Origin: Eudorina sp. 2006-703-Eu-15
Taxonomy: Eukaryota; Chlorophyta; Chlorophyceae; Chlamydomonadales; Volvocaceae
Assembly (NCBI GenBank): GCA_003117195.1
Contig: BDSI01000008.1
Coordinates: forward strand, 1,017,371 to 1,081,370
DNA length: 64,000 bases
Reading direction: 5' to 3'
Shown: positions 45,602 to 56,399 of the stretch, piece after piece
How the letters are laid out: every line of letters begins with the position of its first letter
How positions within the stretch are numbered: the first letter of the stretch is position 1
Position numbers and translations under genes: made by a program
Notes under the pieces: generated by a model
Database searches by the model: none
What the model was told of the DNA's origin: nothing
Seen by the model: only the letters and a program-made list of their open reading frames with translations

Positions 45602-48600
45602 GCGGGCCCCCTCGGCGGAGGATGACGCCGCAGCCACGCCGCGTGGGGAGGCTGCAGCGATCACCGATGACCCCAGCGCGGGGGGATCCACTGTGACATC
45701 ATATTAGGCTTAATAATGATGCCGCATGTTAGGTGCGGTGCTCCAATCGTCGGTTGCCCGTTGTCCGGTGTCCGGTGTCCGGGCGGCGCCGCCAGCCGTG
45801 ACCGGTTGGCAAACTTGGCATGTGTGCTGTGACCAACCAACCAACCAACCGACTAACCCCGGGACACGGCCCGCCGTGCCTTCCCGCCCGCCCGCAGGTA
45901 CCTGTACGACTTCACCCACTTCGAGCCCGCGCTGCCGAACAACACCTCCAACCTCTTCGCCATTCCGCCCATCTGCAAGGAGCAAGCGGAGGCGCTGGCG
46001 GGCGGCGGCGGCGGTGGCGGCGGCGGCGAGTCGGCGGGCTCGCGGCAGCACCCCGCGGCGATGCAGCTGGGCGCCCTGCTCCCCGACATTCAGGCGTACG
46101 ACCGTGAGTATGTACGGCAGTGCCTGCGCCGTACGCATGGTCTGTGACCGCAAACCTGGCGCATCATCCGGCGGTGGGTGGCCCTCGTTGCGCCCGACCG
46201 GCAGCCTGCCAAGCGCCGGCGAGAGCCGGGAAATGGGTGACTCTTGGACTTGATATCCAAGTACTTGCACCCTGGGTGCGACACCAGACGCCGCGCGGAT
46301 CCCCCTCGCACCACCACCGCAATCCGTGTCTCCTCCGCAGACCCCCGCTTCGCATTGCTGCTGTTCTCGTGCCACGCCGGCGCTAGGTCCTGTACGCAAC
46401 TAACTGCACACTGTCGAGGTTGTAACACTGACTGCTGTGTGGTGGTCGGACTGCTGCCCTCTACGTCGCAGGCGGTTTATATGAACCCTCTCACCCGCCT
46501 CGCCCCCCCGGCCCATGTGCCGTCCCGCAGACAACCGGGCGTACAACATCTGGTCGCGCGCGCACGGCCGCCAGCATGAGCATGCCGAGGAGTACGACGC
46601 GCGGCTGGAGCGGTTCCGGAGCGTGGTGGAACGCGTCAAGGTGGAGTGGGGCCCCCCCGCGTGTGGCTGGGGGGGAGGGTAGGTGGGTGGGTGTGACATA
46701 GGGAGATCGCCACCGAACCGCCCGGGTGAACCGAGGTGGACAGAGGTGGGCCCGGCCGGTGCTTCGGACCCTAGGGTGTGCGTCCTTTGCGTCGGACCCA
46801 GTCCCATGGCGCACGAGGAAACGGCGTCGCATCGTGACTCCTACCCTCCGTACCCACCCGCAGCTTTCCGCAGCTAAAATTACCCAGAGCTGCGACAATC
46901 GCGCGGGTCCTCCGGTCGTGCCGTGTGCTGCCGCGTCATGACTGCCCACCTGCCCGCTTCCCCCGGCCCTCAGCCGGGTACCTCCCGTCCCCGAATGGCC
47001 GCGCCCCTCGCCCCCGCCCCCGCCCCTCGCCGCGTCCCCCTAGGCCCACAACGCGCAGCCGGACCGCAGCTACACCATGCGGCTCAACCACTGGGCCGAC
47101 TGGCACGATCACGAGTTCGAGGGCGAGATGATGCCCGCCCGGAGCATCAAGAGGGGGGCGGCAGGAGGCGGCGCCGGCGGGGGTGGGGAGGCGGAGGGCG
47201 ATCAGGACCCGGACCCGGACAACCTGCTCATGTCTGAGGTGAGGTGAGGTGTGGTTGCCCAGGTGTCCTGCTGTTTTCCCAGGCGCTCTGGGACGTTGAC
47301 GTCCTCCGTGTGGTTATTTGGTTATGGAGGGGCGGACAGTACCTGATGGGAGGGAGGGGAGCGACGGCACAGAGATTGCGTGTTGCGTGTGTCGGGGGTG
47401 GGGAACAGGGGTCATGTCGTACTTGAGCATGACCGGCAGGGAGGGTACGAGCCGGCGTCCCCCCTACATGAAAACAGCACACCATCCTCCACCCAGTCAT
47501 GAGTAATCATCAATGCCACACGTCCTGTCCCGGGACCGTCCCAACCACCACCGCCACCGCCACCACCTGCTGTGCTGCTCGCAGCGGCCGGGTCCCTACC
47601 GACCCCTGGGTCGCCTGACCGCCACCCTGGAGCGCTCCCAGCTGCCGGACGCGGTGGACTGGCGGGGCACGGGGGCGGACCCCGGGATCAAGGACCAGGG
47701 CATGTGCGGCAGCTGCTATGTGAGTGCAAAGGGGGCGGGGGCGGGGGCGGGGGCGGGGGCGGGGGCGGGGGCGGGGGCGGGGCCGGGGGCGGGGGCGGGG
47801 GCGGGGGCGGGGGCTCGTGATCTCACTCGTGAGGCTGTACGGCAGGAGCGGAATGCCGCCTAGCGACCCACCCCGGCGCATGGGAACAGCAGGGGCGTGG
47901 GTGGCAACAGGCAGCTCCGGCAGCTGGTGCACCCTTCCCCCCGCTCCCGTTGCTCTGGCTGCAGCGCAGTGTAAATATGTCTACCAATTTCCTATACCCC
48001 CCGTTCCCGCACTCCCGCACTCCCGCCGCACCTCTCCCGCCCAGACGCGACCCGCTCCCTGCCGGTTCCCCCCTTCTCATCAGGCCTTCGCCGCCACGGG
48101 GGCCATGGACGGCGCCTGGTACGTGGCGACCGGGCAGCGCAGGTCCTTCAGCGAGCAGCAGGTGGGGCCGCTGGGGTTTAATGAAGCGGTAAAAGAAACC
48201 CAGAAACGAACCCGGGCACATCCAGAAATGGTTGCTGGGGGGGAAGGAAGGCAGCGTCTGGGGCTGCGGGCGCCGGGGGCGGGTAGCGGGTGCATAGCGG
48301 GTGCATAGCGGATGCATTATCGCGGTCGTGGACCGTTGATGGGCGGGTTCAGGCGTCCTGATGGGGCCTGGATGGAATGGACGGATCCGGGGGGAGGTGG
48401 CGCTCCTACGCAGCGCTGACACGGACACGGGTCTGTCGCCACGTTCTTTCTTTCCACCAGCTCCGCGCTTGCCCGACCAGCAAGCCAGCGAGCACCACCA
48501 CCACCGCCACCGCCACCGCCATCACCGCCACGACCACCACCACCACCACCACCTGCATACCCGCCTGCACATCCGCGGTGCGCGTGACCCCTCGCGCCGC

Positions 48601-51028
48601 GCCCCGCAGATCGTGGACTGCGCCTGGGACTACGGCCCCAACGGCTGCTTCGGCGGCTACTACCAGCCGGTCTTCAAGTAAGAGGCGGCGGCGTGGGGGG
48701 ACAGCGGTGCGGGGTACAGGAAACTGGGAGGCGTGGGGGGACAGCGGTGCGGGGTACAGGAAACTGGGAGGCGTGGGGGGACAGCGGTGCGGGGTACAGG
48801 CCATTGGTTGGGACACATTGAAACTGAGCGGTGGGAGGGAGGGGTCGAGGGCTCATCACGTGGGGTACCTCCGGTGGGAGGGGGGAGGGGCTCACCGTAC
48901 ATCACGGCGGGAGATGGCGCGGAGGGGGCCGCCGAATGACAGGGAGGGATGGGTCGGGTGGCTGGATGGGGCGGGCGGGCGATGCTATGGGGTGGGTGGG
49001 GGATCGCGCGATGCGCCCGGGGCGCAGGCGGGGTCCACGCCTGGGTCGACGTCGGCAGCAGAGGCTGGGGGTTGCAAGGAGCGTGCCGTGTGCGTGCGCC
49101 CCTAGCTTCTTGGTCTGTGGTGACCGACGGACCCGCGGGTCGGCGGCGGTGACCCGCGGGTCGGCGGCGGTGCTGGTGCGGCAGATGGCCGGCCCGCCAA
49201 TCGGCCGTGGTCCGCCTGCTGCTTTCGCCCGTCCCAGGGTGACTGTACGACTGCCCGACAGATCGACATCACTAACTGTTGTGGACTGATGGATCTACTT
49301 TGCTGTATTGCAACAACTGTGTGTGTCGCGTCCCCGCGTCGTACCTGTCGAACGTGTCGTACCAGTTACGTGGCTGAGAACGGCGGCATCGCCCTGGAGC
49401 AGAGCTACACGTACCGTAGCGAGGTTGGATACTGCAGGTGGGACACTGCCCGGGTGGAGGTCCAGGGGTAGGAGGGGCGGGGAGAGGTTGTGCGTGCCGG
49501 GATAGGGGGTGAGGGGGCTGAGGAGAGGTCGGGCGGAGGATTGGGGCCACTAGATCTGTGCCACCGGCAACTGACACAGGTGGTCATGTACGGCCTGTAC
49601 GGCCTGTGAGACCCTGAGCTGTGAGTGCGCGCGTGCGTGTGTGTTTCGGCAACGTAACCAACGTAACCGCGTGCGCGTGTGTGTGTCCAATGAGAAGCCC
49701 ACCCAGAACCGCCCGCCATTGTGTGTGTTTAGAAATGACACCCGCCCGCCCGTGTGTGATGTGTGATGTGCGTGTCCCCCCTTCCCCCCTGGTCCAGGTC
49801 CGCCAACCACACGTTGGTGGGGCGGTTCTCTGGGTACTGGGCGGTGGAGAGCCGAAACGAGCTTGCGCTGATGGAGGCGGTGTGGAAGTACGGCCCCGTG
49901 GCGGTGTCGGTGGATGCGGGTGGGTAGGCGGAGCCTGGGGGGAGGGGCGAGCGGGAAGGGGGCTAGGGGGGAGACTGCCCGAAGGGCAGAGGCGCGGTGC
50001 GTGGGATGGGATGCACGGTACAGTACGGCACAGTTACGACCGTACTATGCTGCCGTACTGAGTAGATCCTGCTTATCATGGCATCAACCTTATTCTCCCA
50101 GGAACACGGACCTTGTGAGAACACGACCTGCACCCGTATCTTCACCGGCTAACCCATGGGACGGTCTCCCGCATTCCGTTACCCGCGCCCGCTGCACCCC
50201 TGAAGGCCCCGACACCTTCCGGTTTTACTCCGAGGGGGTGTACGACGAACCCACCTGCTCCCACAAGATGAGCGACCTGGACCACACGGTCACGCTGTAC
50301 GGGTACGGCACCACGCCGGACGGCAAGGACTACTGGCTGGTAGGTGTCCACGGGTGGTGGCTGGCTTCCCGCCGCCCGCCTGGCGTTTCCGGGCTCATGC
50401 GGGGTGGGCACTGTCGTACAGTACGGCGGGTTGAGCACTGCGAGGGCTTCTCCGAAGCCGGGATGGCGGGATTTTTCGTTTGCCCCGTACCTTCCCGTCC
50501 GGTCCGGCCCTGCCCGGGTCGGGCGCTGTGGGCCCCGCATCTCTGAACACGCCCTCCGCACCGATCTCTACCTACCGGTACGTGATGGGTGCGGATCCGT
50601 CCTGGTCCTGCCCGCCCCACCCTCCCTATCTTTTTGTCAATAAAGGCAGCGAAACCGCAAAAAGAGCTTTGAATAAACCGATAACCGCCGATGTTGTCAT
50701 TGACACCCTCCCTCCCTCCCTCCACCCTTGACGCACCCTTCCCCCTCGTTCTCCTACCGTTTCTCCCTCCCTTCACGCGACCGCCCCAACCCCGCCCCCC
50801 CGACAGGTCCGCAACAGCTGGGCCAAGTTCTACGGCGATGACGGCTACATCCGCATCCTGCGAGGCCACCGGGACTGCGGCATCGCAACCGACCCCGCCG
50901 TACCGGTGGTTCCGGAGGAGCTGGTCGACCGGGAGGCACGGGAGGCGGCGCGCAGGGAGGCGGCCACGTGGCGGCGCGGGCGGGCGGAGCAGGAGGGCGA
51001 CAGCAAAGAGGCGGGGGCCGTGGCCTGA
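43355..51028 (+). CDS. Secreted papain-family (C1A) cysteine protease with long N-terminal domain, 26/29-kDa/cfaD type, 14 exons
   Basis: Exons: 43355-43545, 43855-43942, 44670-44750, 45004-45320, 45898-46103, 46531-46640, 47044-47238, 47585-47719, 48084-48161, 48610-48677, 49366-49437, 49798-49919, 50206-50339, 50807-51028; all in phase, 672 aa. Residues 1 to about 30 are a signal peptide. About 35-300 form the extra domain of the insect 26/29-kDa protease and Dictyostelium cfaD family (WYDGPNNLRR, YTVIPRINTLQC, LYLWEYGG, HFDEWVYLYDF). An inhibitory propeptide follows (EEYDARLERF, LNHWAD), then the mature enzyme. Catalytic residues are Gln434 and Cys440 in KDQGMCGSCY, His581 in DLDHTV and Asn602 in RNSW. 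Tyr follows the active Cys, where most papains have Trp; cathepsin C shares this. Oddities are a Gly run in exon 5, a Gly/Asp-rich insert in exon 7, and a charged Arg/Glu-rich C-terminus. The exon 2 acceptor could also be 43797. It probably acts in a lysosome-like compartment or outside the cell. Confidence 0.92.
45463..45602. repeat. Compound tetranucleotide repeat (GCTA)n to (GCTG)n, protease intron 4
   Basis: About 10 GCTA units run directly into about 25 GGCT/GCTG units in one register, so a single transition (A to G) spread through part of the array. Confidence 0.95.
47724..47815. repeat. (GGGGGC)n repeat at the start of protease intron 8
   Basis: About 15 GGGGGC units beginning a few bases after the GTGAGT donor of the exon that carries the catalytic Cys. 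Confidence 0.9.
47955..48000 (+). repeat. Intron-end motif, acceptor-orientation copy (protease intron 8)
   Basis: GGCTGCAGCGCAGTGTAAAT then ATGTCTACCAATTTCCTATA, the fullest copy in the protease gene, about 85 bp before the exon 9 acceptor. It is nearly identical to the copies in GWD, an unrelated gene 30 kb away. Confidence 0.75.
48686..48805 (+). repeat. Three tandem copies of a 40-bp unit, protease intron 10
   Basis: Each unit contains GTGGGGGGACAGCGGTGCGG and then GGTACAGGAAACTGGG, the latter a degenerate donor-side intron motif. The array starts a few bases after the exon 10 donor (48677). Confidence 0.85.
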
Positions 51029-53818
51029 GCTGGGGGGGAGGGCCCGGGTGGCGGGTTGGAGGGGGTCAGCAGACAGGGGAGCCGCTGGCGGGCCCGCGGA
51101 AGCGATAGGAGGGAGGCGGGCAGGAGGCGGGCCGGTCAGCTCGGGTCGGATGGCTGCAGTGCGGCTGCACCCGCAGTACCGTATTCACCGGACGTCGTCA
51201 AATTGGGGCCGCGGCTAATCCGCGGCTAAGGGTTTGGCTCCCGTCTCGTGCCGTGCTGCTGCTCGGCACGGAAGTGCGGCGCTGCTGTAACTTTGGTGAG
51301 GAACAGATATGGCACCAGCACCCGCAGCCGCAGCACCTGAAACAGCCGCGCCACTGTGAGGTCCGTTGCCATCAGGTCCGCTGAGGAGGATGCCCCCGGC
51401 GCGCGTACCGGTGGCACAACCACCCCAAGCATCCCAGCCAACCAGTCCGCCCTATTACGCCAGGGGCCCCGCCACCGGCCGTACAATACGGTATCCATGG
51501 ATCCCCGCGGATGCCCGCCACCAGCTACCCGCCAGCCGCCCATCTTTCTTCTTGCACGAATCCAGTCGCCCTGTCACGGCAGGCTACCGTACAATCGACA
51601 AAGCATGTGCCTAGCGGACAATGTGGGGATGTGCGAGCAGCAGAGACGAAACTGCCCGCGGTGGCGGCTGCTGGGTGGCTCACTCGACCTGCTGTAAGAA
51701 GACGACTGGCAACAAACGCACGGCTCTCAAGGCAGGGGCACAGCGCGTATGTCTGCCTCACAGAACTAACGCCGCCAGCAAACTGATTACCAGGCCGAGT
51801 ACCACACTGACACCGAGTCGAGAGGCAAGGCCGCGACCCCCTTTACCTCCCACTTAGCCACAGCGCAGCTGAATGTCAATGAAACAAACGAGTGCTGCGG
51901 GAATCAGAGATGGGTCGTTGTTACTCATGCGGAACTTACACAGAGCGCCGCACGGGGCTTGTTGTCTAGTGACGAATGTTGACAGGTTTATGTCCAGATA
52001 CCATTCAGATTTCGTTCAGAGCCGAAAAGCGATTAGAACACGTCGCTTTCGGCTATTAATGTCCCTACAAAGGCCATCTACAACACGCGTAAGAAACCCA
52101 CGTCAGCGCCACGGGGCTGTGCACCCGAAAACGGGCGCAAGGCAACACAAGGCGCGCAAACGCACCAATGGCCCCCGGGTGCGCTACTCATTTGCTTCAA
52201 GAGCTGAGAACAAATACTACGATATTACCACACAATGCGGAAGTGCGGCGGACAAAGTGGACTCCGCCGCCAAACGCTATCTGCTTCCGAAGTACTAGCA
52301 AAACTCTCTCATGGCGAACGAACAGCCTTGTGAACTAACCAGGACACACCTATATCTTCCGATATGTCAAAGTCCAATTACACCAAACGCGTGAACGATG
52401 GAAAGGCAACATTAGGCATGGTAGCCGCGATGCGATTCGACTAACCGTCGGGGGTCGTACGTGTTACGGGTACGGGAAATCAACGAGGCTCTGGTGGACC
52501 TCCGAGCCAACGCGCAGATAATTACTAGCAGGAGTTATTTTCTTATGACTGAAATGTTTGTGACCGTGGTTTGTTCGTGACGCTGGATTTCCGCGACAGC
52601 CCCCAAATGATGTCCAAACGGGCGCAGGAGGGCGGCCAGGCCCTGATCGCATCACGCGGGTGGTCGAACGTCAAAGGAAAGGGGCGGGTGGAGTGCCTGC
52701 CCACGTGATTAGTAAATAGGAGCGTGTAAGAGGCGGGCCGCCACGGGTCGGGGAGATTCGATTTTGGCGCATCACTGCAGGAGGACATGCCAGCAATCCA
52801 GGTGGAAAAGGGCCCCTCTCCTTCCCCCCTCCGCCCTCCCCGTTCCTGCAGTAGCGGAACAAGTCCGGATGTACGACACGATCTGCAGGAGACATGCTGG
52901 GGACTCTGTGGGTTTACGGTAGTTGTGAGCAGTGCTGGTGAGGGCTGGTGCGGCAAGGAGATGCGCCGATGGATCCGTGTGGGACTGGCGCTAGTCCGCT
53001 GCACGGACCCTGGTTTGGATGTCCTGCGCCTGGAGCCGCCAGGAACCAGCCCGCAGTGGCAGCTCCGTCCGGCCGCCGGCCGCTGTGGAGCCCACCGCGC
53101 GGCGTTGTGGCACTCAAGCAGAGTGTCTGTCGCTCACACAAGACACGACGAAACGTACAGAAGTGGTGCGCCGTGCTGCGATGGGCAGACTCGGTCCTTG
53201 CCCAGGAGTCTTAAATCAGGGCCTCTCAGGGCAACAACTTTGCTGCGCAAGGGTACGAGGGCGCTACAGCCGATGATATGTGGACTTGACAAGCGGCGTC
53301 GGCGCCAGTCGGCGCTCGAGTTTGGGGAACGGGGAGGTGGGCGGGACGGATCACGATGGGCCTCACAATCGTGCACATGGATGACCCCGGCGACATTAAG
53401 TTCATTTTTGTATAAAAAAACTGGCTTGTCAGCCTGTGGGACGTGGTCGCAAGGTGCTTCGTCGCCAGGCTGCAGGGCCCTGCCGCCCAATTGCCACCCA
53501 ATATTATCAGTTTATTACATTGGAATTTGACCTGCAGTCGCAATCGCGAGTTACGAGCAGATTTACGGGCATCGATTTACGTTGCGCAATCGTTGTAAGT
53601 TCTTCCAGATTGGGATCGATATATACATGAAACAGCTTGTGTGGTAGAGATGAAACTCCGAGGAGTAGAGCTCGCAGAGCTGTTACGACATGCGCTCCGA
53701 AATTCACAAGCATCTTACTAAAGCCTGGACTCGTCCTCATTTGGTATAGAAGAAACTCCTTAGGAATATTGCAACACCTGAATGACCAGGTTATGACAGG
53801 CTGCATAGCAATTCAGGA
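51029..53818. other. Intergenic region between protease and SGNH hydrolase genes
   Basis: Apart from the probable 3' UTR of the protease (to about 51300) I see no gene. A 247-codon open frame at 52787-53530 (+) has no recognisable motif, signal or splice context. 51850-52600 and 53380-53818 are AT-richer. Confidence 0.4.
51286..51290 (+). terminator. Probable poly(A) signal TGTAA of the protease gene
   Basis: TGTAA is the usual polyadenylation signal in chlamydomonadalean algae. This is the first clear copy downstream of the protease stop (51026-51028), about 260 nt away. Confidence 0.5.
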
Positions 53819-55793
53819 ATGCCGGGCTTCGCTGCCTTGCAATTTTCGGCATTGATTTTGTTTTTGTCGTCCTCACAAGTAATTGCTGAAACTTATGCAA
53901 TCAGTAGGACAATACTAACCAGGAGCGTGCTAAATTATGGCGACCCGACACTTTTTACCGCCCTGGTCCAAAAGCTGCAAAATAGACAATGCATCCATGT
54001 AGCTTTCATTGGTGGCAGCATTACCGATGGTCACGGTCTGCCGGAGGATGCTTTGGCGTACCCCGCGCTGTTCGAGGAGCTGGCCAACGAGAACTTCCCC
54101 TGTGACGGGCGGCACCAAGTGACGCTCTACACCAAGGGCTCGACGGCATCCGACCACTGGTAGGTCCCACGGCGAGGCTGGGTCTGTCTCGCCCAAGCCG
54201 GGTCTGTCTCGCAACGCGGCTATTTGTTGGGCGTGGGGAGGTGCGTCCTGTCTCGCGAGGCGGCTTTTGCTCGTCGTGGACGCTTCAGGGAGCTTGCTGA
54301 ACGTGCATGGCAGCACGCTCCGCTTCCATTCCGCGCCAAGCGAGTACACAAAACCCCTTACCTGCTCCCATAGTTCAGCAGACGCCCCCGGATACGGCCG
54401 CCTTGTTGCGTGCGGCGGCGCGTGGCCGCGTTCACCTGCTGCCCCTCCCCTTGGATGCGCGCCCTCCTCCCTCATCCCACCAATCTACATCAACCAAATC
54501 CAAATTCAAATCCAGTCCTTCGAAATTTCATATTTCGAATCCAACACCAGGATCGAGTTCCTGGTGGGGCGCCAGGAGGTGCTGCTCAAGGGCGTGGACA
54601 TGGTCGTGGTGGACACCGCAGTGAGCGACGTGGAGCGGCTCCCCATGGGCCCGCAGGCGCGGCTCATCAGCAGCGTCGACACCATCATCCGCGACCACGC
54701 GGAGATCCTGATGCACCTGCTGCTGCAGCGCTCCGCCCGACCCGACCCCCGCGTCAGCCCCCTCCCCGACTGCCGAGGCGAGGACCACACCCGGCGCTGG
54801 ACCGGCGCCGCCGTGCTGTGGCTCGGCACCTCCACGCGCCGCTCCTCCGTCTGGCGCGACGGCGCGCTGCCGCGCGCCACCGACGGCGTCTACGCGCAGC
54901 TGCCCGCGGCTGTCGTACACGGCGTGCCGTACATCTCCGTACTCGACGCGCTGGGCCCGTTCGACAACGCCGCGAGTGAGACGTGGCTCAACAACACCTG
55001 GTACACGGACCCGGTGGAGAACGTCAACCCGGGGCCCTGGGGCCACGTGGCGCTGGCGCGCGCGATCGTGCACTTCCTCCATCAGGCGCAGCTCTCCCTG
55101 GAGCAACCGCCGTGGGACGAGCCGCAGTTGGAGCCGTACTGTCCCCGGCCGCCGGCGTTCGTGACGGATGCCGCGCTGGCCATGCACCTGGACAGCGCGC
55201 CGCTGCACATCCCGACGGTCAGCAGGAAGGCGACGGCGCCGCGGCTGCGTGGGTGCGACGGCTGGGCGATGCGGCCCGGCGGCGTGGGCGACAGGGCGGG
55301 TCTGGAGGCGGGCGAGGTGGGCGCGCGGTGCAGCGTGGTGGCGTTCCCGGAGCAGCTGGCGCAGCGGCAGATGCGAGTGGGCGAGGCGCGCGTGATGCTG
55401 CTCCAGGGGCGGGAGGGCATGGGCGTGGTGCGGGTGACGGTAGCAACGGCGCCGGCGGTGCCGCTGGGCGACGGCAGCGGGGAGACGGACTGCGTCGTGG
55501 ATTCTGCTCCAGGGGCTGCTGCTGCTGCTGGCGGTGGTGAAGGCAGCAAAATGACGGTGCTGGGCAGTAAGGACATCGACTGCCTTCCGGGAGAGGGGGG
55601 CTTGAAACGCGGCGGCGGCGACGGCGGCGGCGGCGCCGCCGCTGCCACCGCGGAGCTCAGGGTCGATTCGTTCAGGGTCAAGGTCCCGGCGGGGGGCGTC
55701 GGGCCCGAGGAGTGCTTGGTCTTCACGTTGGAGGTGCTGGAGTCGGGGCGGAAAGAGAACAACGTCAAGATCCAGTGGCTGACGGTGTTCTAG
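53819..55793 (+). CDS. Secreted SGNH/GDSL-like hydrolase
   Basis: Two exons, 53819-54159 and 54551-55793, in phase, 527 aa. Residues 1 to about 23 are a signal peptide (ALILFLSSSQVIA). Block I of the SGNH fold is VAFIGGSITDGHG with the presumed nucleophile Ser67, in the GGS form rather than GDS. STASDH lies near 108. Block III-like DMVVVDTAVSD is at about 130-140, where most relatives end in Asn-Asp or Asn-Glu; here it is Ser-Asp. Block V reads NPGPWGHVALARAIVHFL with His279; the aspartate of the usual DxxH is not visible. The last about 200 residues form a beta-rich, glycine-punctuated region of unknown role. Relatives are esterases or polysaccharide deacylases, so a cell-wall or matrix substrate is possible, but that is inference. 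The intron 54160-54550 contains an open stretch that could hold a small extra exon, but direct joining gives the better match and phase. Confidence 0.8.
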
Positions 55794-56238
55794 GATAGGT
55801 CAGGACCAGGACCCAGGACTGCCGTACGCGGCCCCCGTCCGCCCGCCGCGGCGAGTTCAAGGATGGGCGTCGGGCGTGAGCGGGTTGCCTGGGTGGCGCA
55901 TCCGGAAGCTGCCCCGTGGTGGCCCCGTGGGTGCCTTTGGCGGATCAGTTCGTGGGGCCCCCCGTGGGTCTGTGCTGGCTACGCACAAGTCCCCCCTGCC
56001 TGCACGACCATGGAATTCGACACGCGCTGTTCCAAGTAGTGTACCCTCCCAACGGGTCTCACTCTCAGCGGGTGGGCCCGCACTACCTCTCTCAGCCCTT
56101 CCCCTCTAGCGTCGGAGCACGAGGTCCGTCCGCTGCAGGGCGATGGGTTGGTGTGGAGGACCGGCCGCCACAGGCCCCTGGGCCCCGCTCGCGCGTCACA
56201 CTTGCAACCGTGACAAGGAAGTTGTGGTGCGGCCGTGT

Positions 56239-56327
56239 CGCGGTGGCGGTGGCGGTGGCGGTGGCGGTGGCGGTGGCGGTGGCGGTGGCGGTGGCGGTGG
56301 CGGTGGCGGTGGCGGTGGCGGTGGCGG
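56239..56327. repeat. (GGTGGC)n hexanucleotide repeat
   Basis: About 15 perfect GGTGGC units (in frame with none of the supported genes), in the probable 3' UTR of the SGNH hydrolase gene. Confidence 0.95.
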
Positions 56328-56383
56328 AACGAGCACATTACCGATCGCGCACATGCACGAGTGGCCGATGGATGTACAACCCA

Positions 56384-56388
56384 TGTAA
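56384..56388 (+). terminator. Possible poly(A) signal TGTAA of the SGNH hydrolase gene
   Basis: First TGTAA I found downstream of the stop at 55793, about 590 nt away, a common 3' UTR length in these algae. Confidence 0.35.
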
Positions 56389-56399
56389 GCCGCATCCGC

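Noticed and set aside
52787..53530. 247-codon forward open frame between the protease and hydrolase genes
   Set aside because: No homology, signal or splice context visible; such lengths arise by chance in GC-rich DNA.
54289..54346. Possible small extra exon in the SGNH hydrolase intron
   Set aside because: It would leave the next exon out of phase; joining 54159 directly to 54551 keeps phase and matches the fold better.
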